From Pseudomonadota bacterium (lineage in GTDB: Bacteria > Pseudomonadota > Alphaproteobacteria > Rhodobacterales > Rhodobacteraceae), in contig JAQCLA010000179.1 in NCBI GenBank assembly GCA_027592105.1, positions 1 through 5,436 of the forward strand: 5,436 nucleotides of DNA, written 5' to 3'. The notes beneath the pieces were generated by a model. That model was not told where the DNA came from and ran no database searches. It saw only the letters and a list, made by a program, of their open reading frames with translations. This document shows, piece after piece, positions 1 through 5,436 of the stretch (position 1 is the first letter of the stretch; each line of letters opens with the position of its first letter). The position numbers and the translations under genes are program-made.

Positions 1-81
1 CGCCCCGCCCGAAATCGTGTCATTGCCGCCCAAGCCGGTGATCAGGTCATCGCCATCGGTGCCGGTCAGGCTATCGGGCCC
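1..81 (-). repeat. RTX nonapeptide repeat block 2 (residues 587-613, continues off window)
   Basis: Three further repeats (GPDSLTG, TDGDDLITG, LGGNDTISG) follow a non-repeat stretch of about 55 residues after block 1, and the pattern is still running at the window edge. The C-terminal type I secretion signal should lie further left. Confidence 0.88.
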
Positions 82-1839
82 TTCGGTTGAGGTCGTGGAG
101 ACCACCGTGGAAAGGTTAACGAGGGTGTCGTTGAAGGCGACGAACTCCACCCCTGAGGCCGTGATGGTTGTTCCCGCGCCCGTGATGGTGTGGCCCGACA
201 CGGTCTGCGTGATCGTGACCTGGGCGGCGTTCGCCTCGATCCTCAGCGTGTCGGAACCCGCGCCGCCGATGACGGTGTCGGTGCCGCCAAGTCCCGAATT
301 GAGGACATCATCGCCCGCCCCACCATCGAGGCGGTCATTGCCCGCGCCGCCCGAGATGGTGTCGTTGCCGTCGCCCGCAAATATGCTGTCATTGCCGCCA
401 TTGCCGTTGAGCGTATTGTCCGCGTCATTGCCGGTGATCGTGTCATTTCCCGCACCGCCCGATGCATTCTCGATCACTACACCCGCCGCGATTGTAAAGC
501 CGCCATGGATGCCCACCACGTAAGAGACGAAACCACCACCGCCCTGTGCATAAGTCAGCGTGGCCGCCCGTAGGTCCAAGACGGCGGCGACGCTGCCGTT
601 ATGGGTCAGCGTATCGGTCCCGCCTGCATCCCAGATGGCGGCGTAAAAGGTGCCTGCACCATTGCCGGTCGGCAGAACGTAGCTGTCGTTGCCGGTATTG
701 GTCGACATGTTCGCGCCGTACTTCTCTTGCAGCACGGCAATGTCGAAGGCCATGGGCGTTGCTTGATAGCCATAGTTCTCAGAAGGGCTCGCCCCGTGTG
801 GGGCGGTTTGCCAACCATCGACATAGGTCATGGTCGTATAAATGCCTTGGTTTAGATCTTCGAGGCCGGTGTCGCGGAACGGATCGATGACGCCGGGCAT
901 GATCTGTGTTCCGCCGCCATTGTCATGGGGATGGGCCAGACCCATGCCATGGCCGATTTCATGGATCATGGTGACGAAGCCAAAACCACCCTGCGCGATG
1001 CCTGCATCGGACCAGCCTTGGCCATTATCGCTGCTGTTGAACGCGCCCCAGCCTTCGAGCAAGTATTCCGTGCCGTCCAAGGTCATGAAACCGCCACGCA
1101 CCGCCCAATAGCCCAAGGGGTCGATCCCACCGGTTTCGAGCAAGATGAAATCAGCCGCGGCGGCGGTTTCGACGAAGTTGAAAGTCACATTCGCCACGGC
1201 CGAGAAGGTGGCAAAGGCCAATTCCATCTGCTGTTGCTCAAAGCTGCTCCAGCCGGTTGTGGTGGCGTTGGTAAACCCATCGTTGAACGACAGGCCGCCG
1301 GGAGCGAAATAGACATTCAAGGTGCTGGGTGCGGTATAGTTCCAATTCAGCGTGTCCAGCGGCGAGGCATCGGCAGGATCGAAGGCTTCGATGCTGAGGC
1401 TATAGGTGCCGGTGTCGGCAATCCCGAATGCTTGCCCGTCGGAGGTGTTGTAGTAGCTGGTCGCCGCGATGTAATATGTGCCGCTTTCCGGTGCGGTCAG
1501 CGTGATGGTTTCCGTGACCCCGTCAAAGCCCCCATCGACAATCTGAAGCAACGTGCCGCTTGCATCGTAAATCGCGAAATAGGGATCATCCATCGTCCCC
1601 GGTGTCATGGTGATGGTGTAGCTGACGCCTTCGGTCGCCTCGATCGCGAACCAATCCCAATCCCCCACCGTGGCGATGGCGCCCTCGAAGGTGTCACCGA
1701 CGAGCAAAGTAACCGATGTCTCCAGGCCTTCGGGCACATCGCCGCCCGCGATACTGGCTTCGGTGATGGTTCTTTCGCTTTGGCCGACATGCAGCCAGTC
1801 GCCTGCGAAGGGATTGAAAAAAGCACAAGTCACACACAT
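1..1839 (-). CDS. Serralysin-like M10 metalloprotease with N-terminal PPC-like domain and RTX repeats (partial, C-terminus off window)
   Basis: Secreted zinc endopeptidase of the metzincin clan (M10B, serralysin group). Reading the minus strand from 1839 gives 613 uninterrupted codons to the window edge. Residues 1-20 carry MCVTC and no Sec-type hydrophobic segment. Residues about 45-150 look like a pre-peptidase C-terminal (PPC) beta domain (DWDWF near 60, GTYYIAA near 120, GTYSLSI near 144). Residues about 165-380 are the catalytic domain: the HEIGHGMGLAH motif gives zinc ligands H293, H297 and H303 and catalytic E294, and TTMTYVDGW holds the Met-turn M337 with Y339 as the usual extra ligand. 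RTX calcium-binding nonapeptides follow from about 461 and again from 587. Family knowledge: such proteins leave by type I secretion using a C-terminal signal, here beyond the edge, and fold on Ca2+ outside the cell. An in-frame TAA seven codons upstream and a GGAG nine bases before the ATG fix the start. The natural substrate cannot be told. Confidence 0.93.
   Translation of the reverse strand, partial: MCVTCAFFNPFAGDWLHVGQSERTITEASIAGGDVPEGLETSVTLLVGDTFEGAIATVGDWDWFAIEATEGVSYTITMTPGTMDDPYFAIYDASGTLLQIVDGGFDGVTETITLTAPESGTYYIAATSYYNTSDGQAFGIADTGTYSLSIEAFDPADASPLDTLNWNYTAPSTLNVYFAPGGLSFNDGFTNATTTGWSSFEQQQMELAFATFSAVANVTFNFVETAAAADFILLETGGIDPLGYWAVRGGFMTLDGTEYLLEGWGAFNSSDNGQGWSDAGIAQGGFGFVTMIHEIGHGMGLAHPHDNGGGTQIMPGVIDPFRDTGLEDLNQGIYTTMTYVDGWQTAPHGASPSENYGYQATPMAFDIAVLQEKYGANMSTNTGNDSYVLPTGNGAGTFYAAIWDAGGTDTLTHNGSVAAVLDLRAATLTYAQGGGGFVSYVVGIHGGFTIAAGVVIENASGGAGNDTITGNDADNTLNGNGGNDSIFAGDGNDTISGGAGNDRLDGGAGDDVLNSGLGGTDTVIGGAGSDTLRIEANAAQVTITQTVSGHTITGAGTTITASGVEFVAFNDTLVNLSTVVSTTSTEGPDSLTGTDGDDLITGLGGNDTISGGA
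247..459 (-). repeat. RTX nonapeptide repeat block 1 (protein residues about 461-531)
   Basis: About eight tandem copies of the GGxGxDxxx pattern can be read in the protease frame, including GGAGNDTIT, GDGNDTISG, GAGNDRLDG, GAGDDVLNS and GAGSDTLRI. In this family such repeats build a parallel beta-roll that binds Ca2+ between turns. The periodicity is 27 bases at DNA level, with units diverged at synonymous sites. Confidence 0.92.
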
Positions 1840-1848
1840 GGCACACCA

Positions 1849-1852
1849 CTCC
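1849..1852 (-). promoter_or_regulatory. Ribosome binding site of the protease gene
   Basis: GGAG on the minus strand lies nine bases before the ATG at 1839. With the in-frame stop at 1858-1860 it leaves that ATG as the only reasonable start. Confidence 0.6.
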
Positions 1853-1980
1853 AGATCTTACTGATCACCCCATTCCTCGCCTGATCTTTCCTAAAGCCGG
1901 CGATTACATGGCAAGATTAGCAGAAATTCGGGGAATTCAAAAAACACATGCCGCGCAGATTTCGCCCTTTTCGTGCAGCG

Positions 1981-2009
1981 TTGCTTGGATGCAGCGGTGG
2001 CGGTATAGC
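1981..2009 (+). promoter_or_regulatory. Candidate sigma70-type promoter for the small exported protein gene and possibly the genes downstream
   Basis: TTGCTT (1981-1986) and TATAGC (2004-2009) are separated by exactly 17 bases. The TTG and TATA cores match the consensus, while the other bases do not. Transcription would begin near 2016, leaving a leader of about 35 bases before the ATG at 2052. This is a sequence match only. Confidence 0.45.
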
Positions 2010-2040
2010 TGCGTCATCTGTGACCCACCGCTTGTGTGCG

Positions 2041-2046
2041 AAAGGA
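2041..2046 (+). promoter_or_regulatory. Ribosome binding site that decides the start of the small exported protein
   Basis: AAAGGA lies five bases before the ATG at 2052. No comparable motif precedes the alternative in-frame ATG at 1908. Confidence 0.55.
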
Positions 2047-2051
2047 CGAGT

Positions 2052-2375
2052 ATGGCCCGTGCTGCGCGTTTTTCGATCGGCATTATGGGGATTGGTCTGG
2101 TCGGGCTGGTCGTCTTGAGCCCACCAGAGGCCAGTGGCAATGGTGGGCCTTCTGCAACCGGGGCCGTGGCGGATCTGCCCTTTGCCCAAGGCCAAAGCTT
2201 CGACAGGCTGGATGCCTACCTCACCCATCTCGAGACCCTCGGCACCATCGGCATCACTTGGTATCGTGCTTTGCCCGATGGCCGCTATGAGGCCGTGCGC
2301 CGCCGCGCGCCCGGCACGCCCCCGACCATCTTCACCCGCCAAGAGTTGCTTGATCGTTATGGCTTTGCGCAGTGA
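2052..2375 (+). CDS. Small predicted exported protein of unknown function (107 aa)
   Basis: I assign no function. The N-terminus has arginines at 3 and 6, then a hydrophobic run (IGIMGIGLVGLVVL, about residues 9-22) and a small-residue region (SPPEASG), which fits a signal peptide cut near residue 29 or an uncleaved membrane anchor. The mature part is about 75 residues, has no cysteine, and holds a compact C-terminal half (SFDRLDAYLTHLETLG, then ITWYRALPDGRYEAVRRR and TIFTRQELLDRYGFAQ). From memory it resembles short uncharacterised periplasmic proteins of Rhodobacteraceae, but I cannot name a family. The ATG at 2052 is preferred because AAAGGA (2041-2046) sits five bases upstream and a good promoter ends at 2009. 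An in-frame ATG at 1908 would give 155 aa but lacks a ribosome binding site, would place the promoter inside the gene and would bury the signal sequence. The ABC exporter gene follows after 73 bases. Confidence 0.72.
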   Translation: MARAARFSIGIMGIGLVGLVVLSPPEASGNGGPSATGAVADLPFAQGQSFDRLDAYLTHLETLGTIGITWYRALPDGRYEAVRRRAPGTPPTIFTRQELLDRYGFAQ

Positions 2376-2448
2376 CGCGTCAGCCCGTCCTATTGCGGGC
2401 CGATGGACATGGCTGTAACGCCAAGCGACACAAACGATCAGACGGCCC

Positions 2449-4269
2449 ATGACCTCACAAAACACCACAAGCCCGAAAGTCGCAGCACCCGCAGGGGCAA
2501 GCGAGGACCGCGCCAAATCTCGCCGTATCGGCAGCTTGCGCGCACTTTTGCCGTTCATGGCCCCTTATTCCGCGATGATCGCGGCGGCGATCGCGGCGCT
2601 TGTGCTGACGGCGATCGTGTCCTTGACGCTGCCATTGGCGGTGCGTCGCGTCGTGGATGGGTTCGAATCCGAGGCTGCGGCGCTGCTCGATCAGTATTTT
2701 CTGGCGGCACTTGGCATCGCCTCGCTGCTCGCGCTGGGAACGGGGTTGCGCTATTACCTTGTGACGCGCTTGGGCGAGCGGGTCGTGGCCGATATCCGGA
2801 AGGCCGTATTCGACCGCATGATCGCGATGAGCCCGTCCTTTTATGAAAAGATCATGACCGGCGAGGTGTTGAGCCGGATCACCACCGACACCACGCTGCT
2901 TTTGTCGGTCATTTCCTCCTCGGTTTCGGTGGCGTTGCGCAATCTGCTGATCTTGATCGGCGGGCTGGGGCTGATGATGGTGACCTCGCCCAAACTGACG
3001 GGGGCGGTGCTGTTGATCGTGCCCTTGATCATCGTGCCCATCGTCGTACTGGGGCGGCGGTTGCGCAATCTCAGCCGCGAGAACCAAGATTGGATCGCTG
3101 AAAGCTCGGGCAATGCGTCCGAGGCGCTTTTGTCGGTGCAAACGGTGCAGGCATTCACCCATGAGCGCGCCTCTGCCGCTGATTTCGATTTGGTGACAGA
3201 GAAAAGCTTCGATAGCGCGAAAAAGCGGATCGCCACCCGCGCGGTGATGACGGTCATCGTGATCGCCTTGGTCTTTGCGGGCATTGTCGGCGTCTTGTGG
3301 ACCGGTGCGCGCGATGTGCGCGCCGAAGTGATGAGTGTGGGCGAGCTGATCCAGTTCTTGATCTATGCGATCATGGTCGCGGGTTCTGTCGGTGCGTTGT
3401 CCGAGATCTGGGGCGAGTTGCAGCGCGCCTCTGGCGCGACAGAGCGTCTGGTCGAATTGCTGCGCACCACCGATAGCGTGGCAGACCCAGCCCAGCCCAT
3501 CGCCTTGCCCAAGGGCGGGCGCGGCGAGATCGTTTTTGATCACCTGCGGTTTTCCTATCCGACGCGGCCCGAGACTTCGGCGCTTGATGGTGTCAGCTTT
3601 ACGATCAAGCCCGGTGAGACCGTGGCGCTTGTCGGCCCCTCGGGTGCGGGGAAATCCACGATTTTCCAACTGCTCTTGCGCTTTTACGATCCGGTCGCGG
3701 GGCGCATCACGCTTGATGGTGCCGATCTGCGGGAGATGACCCGCGCCAGCTTCCGCGCGGCGATGGCCATGGTGCCACAAGACCCGGTGATTTTCGCGGC
3801 CTCCGCGCGCGAAAACATCCGCTTTGGTCGCCCCGATGCCACGGATGCCGAGGTGGAAGAGGCCGCCAAGGCCGCCGCCGCCCATGATTTCCTGACGGCA
3901 CTGCCCAAGGGTTATGACACCTATGTGGGCGAGCGTGGCCTGATGCTGTCAGGCGGGCAGAAACAACGCATCGCTATTGCGCGTGCGATTTTGCGCGATG
4001 CGCCCATCCTTTTGCTTGATGAAGCCACCAGCGCGCTTGACGCGGAATCCGAGCGCGCGGTGCAAGACGCGGTCACGCGCCTGTCTGAGGGGCGGACGAC
4101 GTTGATCGTGGCGCACCGCTTGGCGACCGTGAAACAGGCTGACCGGATCTTGGTCTTCGAGGCGGGCAAGATCGTGGCCGAGGGCACCCATGACAGCCTT
4201 GTGGCGCAGGGCGGGCTTTATGCGCGTTTGGCGCGGCTGCAATTCACCGAAGGGCTGGCCGCCGAATAA
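2449..4269 (+). CDS. MsbA-related half-size ABC exporter, fused permease and ATPase (606 aa)
   Basis: Inner-membrane ATP-driven exporter that should work as a homodimer. A charged cytoplasmic N-terminus (about 1-35) is followed by a six-helix type I exporter domain, with hydrophobic segments near 38-62, 84-104, 158-178, 184-202, 265-285 and 299-318. The nucleotide-binding domain occupies about 360-600 and is complete: A-loop Y370, Walker A GPSGAGKST (396-404), Q-loop Q444, signature LSGGQ (500-504), Walker B ILLLDE with catalytic E525, D-loop SALD (528-531) and switch H556. Length and sequence fit the alphaproteobacterial MsbA-related group (I believe TIGR02204), whose substrates, lipids or drugs, are mostly undefined. 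It has no C39 peptidase-like N-terminus and no membrane-fusion partner nearby, which argues against a type I secretion role for the divergent protease. The ATG at 2449 lacks a clear Shine-Dalgarno sequence but gives the expected family length, and I see no better start. Substrate unknown. Confidence 0.95.
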   Translation: MTSQNTTSPKVAAPAGASEDRAKSRRIGSLRALLPFMAPYSAMIAAAIAALVLTAIVSLTLPLAVRRVVDGFESEAAALLDQYFLAALGIASLLALGTGLRYYLVTRLGERVVADIRKAVFDRMIAMSPSFYEKIMTGEVLSRITTDTTLLLSVISSSVSVALRNLLILIGGLGLMMVTSPKLTGAVLLIVPLIIVPIVVLGRRLRNLSRENQDWIAESSGNASEALLSVQTVQAFTHERASAADFDLVTEKSFDSAKKRIATRAVMTVIVIALVFAGIVGVLWTGARDVRAEVMSVGELIQFLIYAIMVAGSVGALSEIWGELQRASGATERLVELLRTTDSVADPAQPIALPKGGRGEIVFDHLRFSYPTRPETSALDGVSFTIKPGETVALVGPSGAGKSTIFQLLLRFYDPVAGRITLDGADLREMTRASFRAAMAMVPQDPVIFAASARENIRFGRPDATDAEVEEAAKAAAAHDFLTALPKGYDTYVGERGLMLSGGQKQRIAIARAILRDAPILLLDEATSALDAESERAVQDAVTRLSEGRTTLIVAHRLATVKQADRILVFEAGKIVAEGTHDSLVAQGGLYARLARLQFTEGLAAE

Positions 4270-4281
4270 GGCGGCTGGGGC

Positions 4282-4287
4282 AGGGGG
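4282..4287 (+). promoter_or_regulatory. Ribosome binding site of the ycaQ-like gene
   Basis: AGGGGG lies four bases before the ATG at 4292, inside the 22-base gap after the exporter gene. The spacing is short but usable, and it supports this start. The gap has no room for a terminator plus a promoter. Confidence 0.5.
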
Positions 4288-4291
4288 TGCG

Positions 4292-5436
4292 ATGAACCTG
4301 CCGATCCTCGACAACCAGACCGCGCGGCGGGTGTTCCTTGATGCGCATGCGCTGATGGCGCGGCCCATCGGCCCGGGCCGTGGCGCGGGGCTGGCCCAGT
4401 TGATCACGCGTTTGGGCTTTGTGCAGGTCGACAGCGTGAACACGATGGCGCGCGCCCATGACCTGATCTTGTGGTCGCGCCAGAATGCCTATCGCCCGGA
4501 TGCACTGCGCGCGCTCAATGATCAGGACCGCGCCACATTCGAGCATTGGACCCATGACGCCGCCGTGATCCCGGCGGAATTCTTCCCGCATTGGCGGCTG
4601 CGCTTTGCGCGTGACCGCGACCGCCTGCGCGCGCGCTGGAAGAATTGGCATGGCGCCGCCTTTCATGCCGAGATCGACACCGTGCTGCGCCGGATCAACG
4701 ATCATGGCGCCGTCCATTCCGCCGAGATCGGCGAAAAACGGGCCGAGAAATCGACAGGCTGGTGGGATTGGCACCCCTCCAAGACCGCTTTGGAATACCT
4801 TTGGCGGACGGGTGAATTGGCGATCACCCGGCGCGAGGGGTTTCGCAAATTCTACGATCTGACCGAGCGCGTGATCCCGCCGGAGCATTTGAACGCCCAT
4901 ATCCCCGAGGACGGCGTGATCGACTGGGCCTGTCGCAGCGCGCTGGACCGCTTGGGCTTTGCCACGCCCGGCGAACTCGCGGCCTTCTGGGCGCTGATCA
5001 CTCCAGCTGAGGCCAAGGCATGGATCGATGGGGCGTTGAAGCGCTGCGAGATCTTGGAGGCGATGGTGGAGGGTGCCGATGGCACCCCGCGCCGCGTTGT
5101 CCTGTGGCCCCGGACCTTGGCGCGCGCCCATGATCTGGGCGACCCCACCCCGCGCCTGCGGGTGCTGTCGCCCTTTGATCCGGCCTTGCGTGACCGCAAG
5201 CGGGCCGAGAGGCTTTTCGGCTTTTCCTACCGGATCGAGATTTTCGTTCCCGAAGCGCAGCGCCGCTATGGCTACTATGTCTTTCCGCTGATGGAAGGCG
5301 AGCGCATGGTTGGCCGCATCGACATGCGCGCTGATCGTGAGACCAGCTGCTTGCGCGTCCGCGCGCTTTGGCCCGAGGCGGGTATCAGCTGGGGCCAAGG
5401 GCGGCAAAACAGGCTTGTGGCAGAGCTGCACAGGCT
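4292..5436 (+). CDS. ycaQ: YcaQ-like winged-helix DNA glycosylase, HTH_42 family (partial, C-terminus off window)
   Basis: Predicted cytoplasmic DNA repair enzyme. E. coli YcaQ and Streptomyces AlkZ excise bulky alkylated bases and unhook interstrand crosslinks, using a tandem winged-helix fold. The visible 381 residues show family landmarks: LGFVQVDSVN at 41-50 with the QxD catalytic motif Q45-V46-D47, followed by RAHDLILWSR (54-63); WWDWHPSKTALEYLWRTGEL (157-176); REGFRKFYDLTERVIP (181-196); and SPFDP (293-297) followed by ERLFGFSYRIEIFVPEAQRR and YGYYVFPL. As I recall, glutamine-hydrophobic-aspartate marks the YcaQ-like branch, while AlkZ-like enzymes have glutamine in the third position. 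The family is about 400 residues long, so only a short C-terminal piece should be missing. The ATG follows AGGGGG (4282-4287) by four bases and starts 22 bases after the ABC exporter stop, which suggests co-transcription. The gene symbol rests on family resemblance; orthology is not proved. Confidence 0.9.
   Translation, partial: MNLPILDNQTARRVFLDAHALMARPIGPGRGAGLAQLITRLGFVQVDSVNTMARAHDLILWSRQNAYRPDALRALNDQDRATFEHWTHDAAVIPAEFFPHWRLRFARDRDRLRARWKNWHGAAFHAEIDTVLRRINDHGAVHSAEIGEKRAEKSTGWWDWHPSKTALEYLWRTGELAITRREGFRKFYDLTERVIPPEHLNAHIPEDGVIDWACRSALDRLGFATPGELAAFWALITPAEAKAWIDGALKRCEILEAMVEGADGTPRRVVLWPRTLARAHDLGDPTPRLRVLSPFDPALRDRKRAERLFGFSYRIEIFVPEAQRRYGYYVFPLMEGERMVGRIDMRADRETSCLRVRALWPEAGISWGQGRQNRLVAELHR

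Larger units (their letters stand above)
1840..2051. promoter_or_regulatory. Divergent intergenic region between the protease and the small exported protein gene
   Basis: This 212-base stretch separates two divergently read genes and is more A+T-rich than its surroundings, so it should hold the promoters for both directions. The rightward promoter is described separately. For the leftward protease promoter I see only a weak candidate: TAATCT on the minus strand (plus positions 1914-1919) with TTTTGA 17 bases upstream (1937-1942). Possible regulator sites are an inverted repeat AATTC-GGG-GAATT at 1925-1937, an imperfect 8-base inverted repeat (1884-1891 against 1910-1917, one mismatch), and two CTGATC copies starting 20 bases apart (1861 and 1881). 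None matches an operator I can name. Confidence 0.45.

Noticed and set aside
1..459. Tandem 27-base periodicity resembling a DNA repeat array
   Set aside because: The periodicity comes from the protein-coding RTX nonapeptides. The units vary at the DNA level and lack CRISPR-like spacers.
925..1884. Long plus-strand open frame (319 codons) opposite the protease
   Set aside because: It lies antisense to a clearly recognisable metzincin and shows no domain of its own. High-GC codon bias keeps opposite frames open.
1908..2375. Longer 155-residue version of the small exported protein
   Set aside because: It has no ribosome binding site, its extra 48 residues look non-coding, and the likely promoter would lie inside it. 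The start at 2052 also exposes a signal sequence.
2373..2382. Perfect palindrome TGACGCGTCA over the stop codon of the small gene
   Set aside because: A few 10-base palindromes are expected by chance in a window of this size, and nothing else supports a binding site.
2383..2400. Possible hairpin GCCCG/CGGGC with an 8-base loop after the small gene
   Set aside because: The stem is only five pairs and no T-run follows, so I do not call a terminator.
2393..2419. Possible promoter TTGCGG/TGTAAC before the ABC exporter gene
   Set aside because: The spacing is only 15 bases and the -10 match is poor. Read-through from the upstream promoter is a simpler explanation.
1917..2558. Minus-strand open frame of 213 codons across the intergenic region and the small gene
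   Set aside because: It overlaps the signal-peptide gene and the exporter start, has no convincing ribosome site and no familiar sequence.
2455..3885. Minus-strand open frame of 476 codons opposite the ABC exporter
   Set aside because: It is rich in His, Arg, Gln and Asp, as expected from reading a GC-rich gene backwards, and overlaps an exporter with every motif intact.
4244..5431. Minus-strand open frame of 395 codons opposite the ycaQ-like gene
   Set aside because: The plus strand reads as a family member with catalytic motif and conserved blocks. The reverse frame shows no recognisable motif.

Overview
The window looks like chromosomal DNA from an alphaproteobacterium, most likely a member of the Rhodobacteraceae (Roseobacter/Rhodobacter group). 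The evidence is high-GC coding DNA with strong G/C bias at third codon positions, and three protein types common in that group: an RTX-tailed serralysin-like protease, an alphaproteobacterial MsbA-related ABC exporter, and a YcaQ-type winged-helix DNA glycosylase. This assignment is inferred from protein character, not from a marker gene.

Layout. (1) Positions 1-1839, minus strand: the first 613 residues of a secreted zinc metalloprotease, running off the left edge. It has an N-terminal MCxxC tag, a PPC-like beta domain, a serralysin-type metzincin catalytic domain with an intact zinc site, and RTX calcium-binding repeats. (2) Positions 1840-2051: a 212-base divergent intergenic region with a plausible sigma70-type promoter facing right. 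(3) Positions 2052-2375, plus strand: a small predicted exported protein (107 aa) of unknown function. (4) Positions 2449-4269, plus strand: a complete half-size ABC exporter (606 aa) with every nucleotide-binding motif intact. (5) Positions 4292-5436, plus strand: a YcaQ-like DNA glycosylase, 381 codons visible, cut by the right edge.

The three plus-strand genes are closely spaced (73 and 22 bases) with no convincing terminator between them, so they may form one transcription unit reading away from the protease. The protease should leave the cell by type I secretion, since it has RTX repeats and no Sec signal. The ABC protein, however, resembles the MsbA-related multidrug/lipid exporters rather than a PrtD/HlyB-type component, and no membrane-fusion protein is present, so I do not link the two. 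The most interesting points are the exporter plus crosslink-repair glycosylase pair, which recalls the msbA-lpxK-ycaQ order of E. coli, and the protease's N-terminal Cys-x-x-Cys in an otherwise cysteine-free visible sequence. I saw no RNA genes, mobile elements or CRISPR arrays. Nothing here clearly amounts to an undescribed system.
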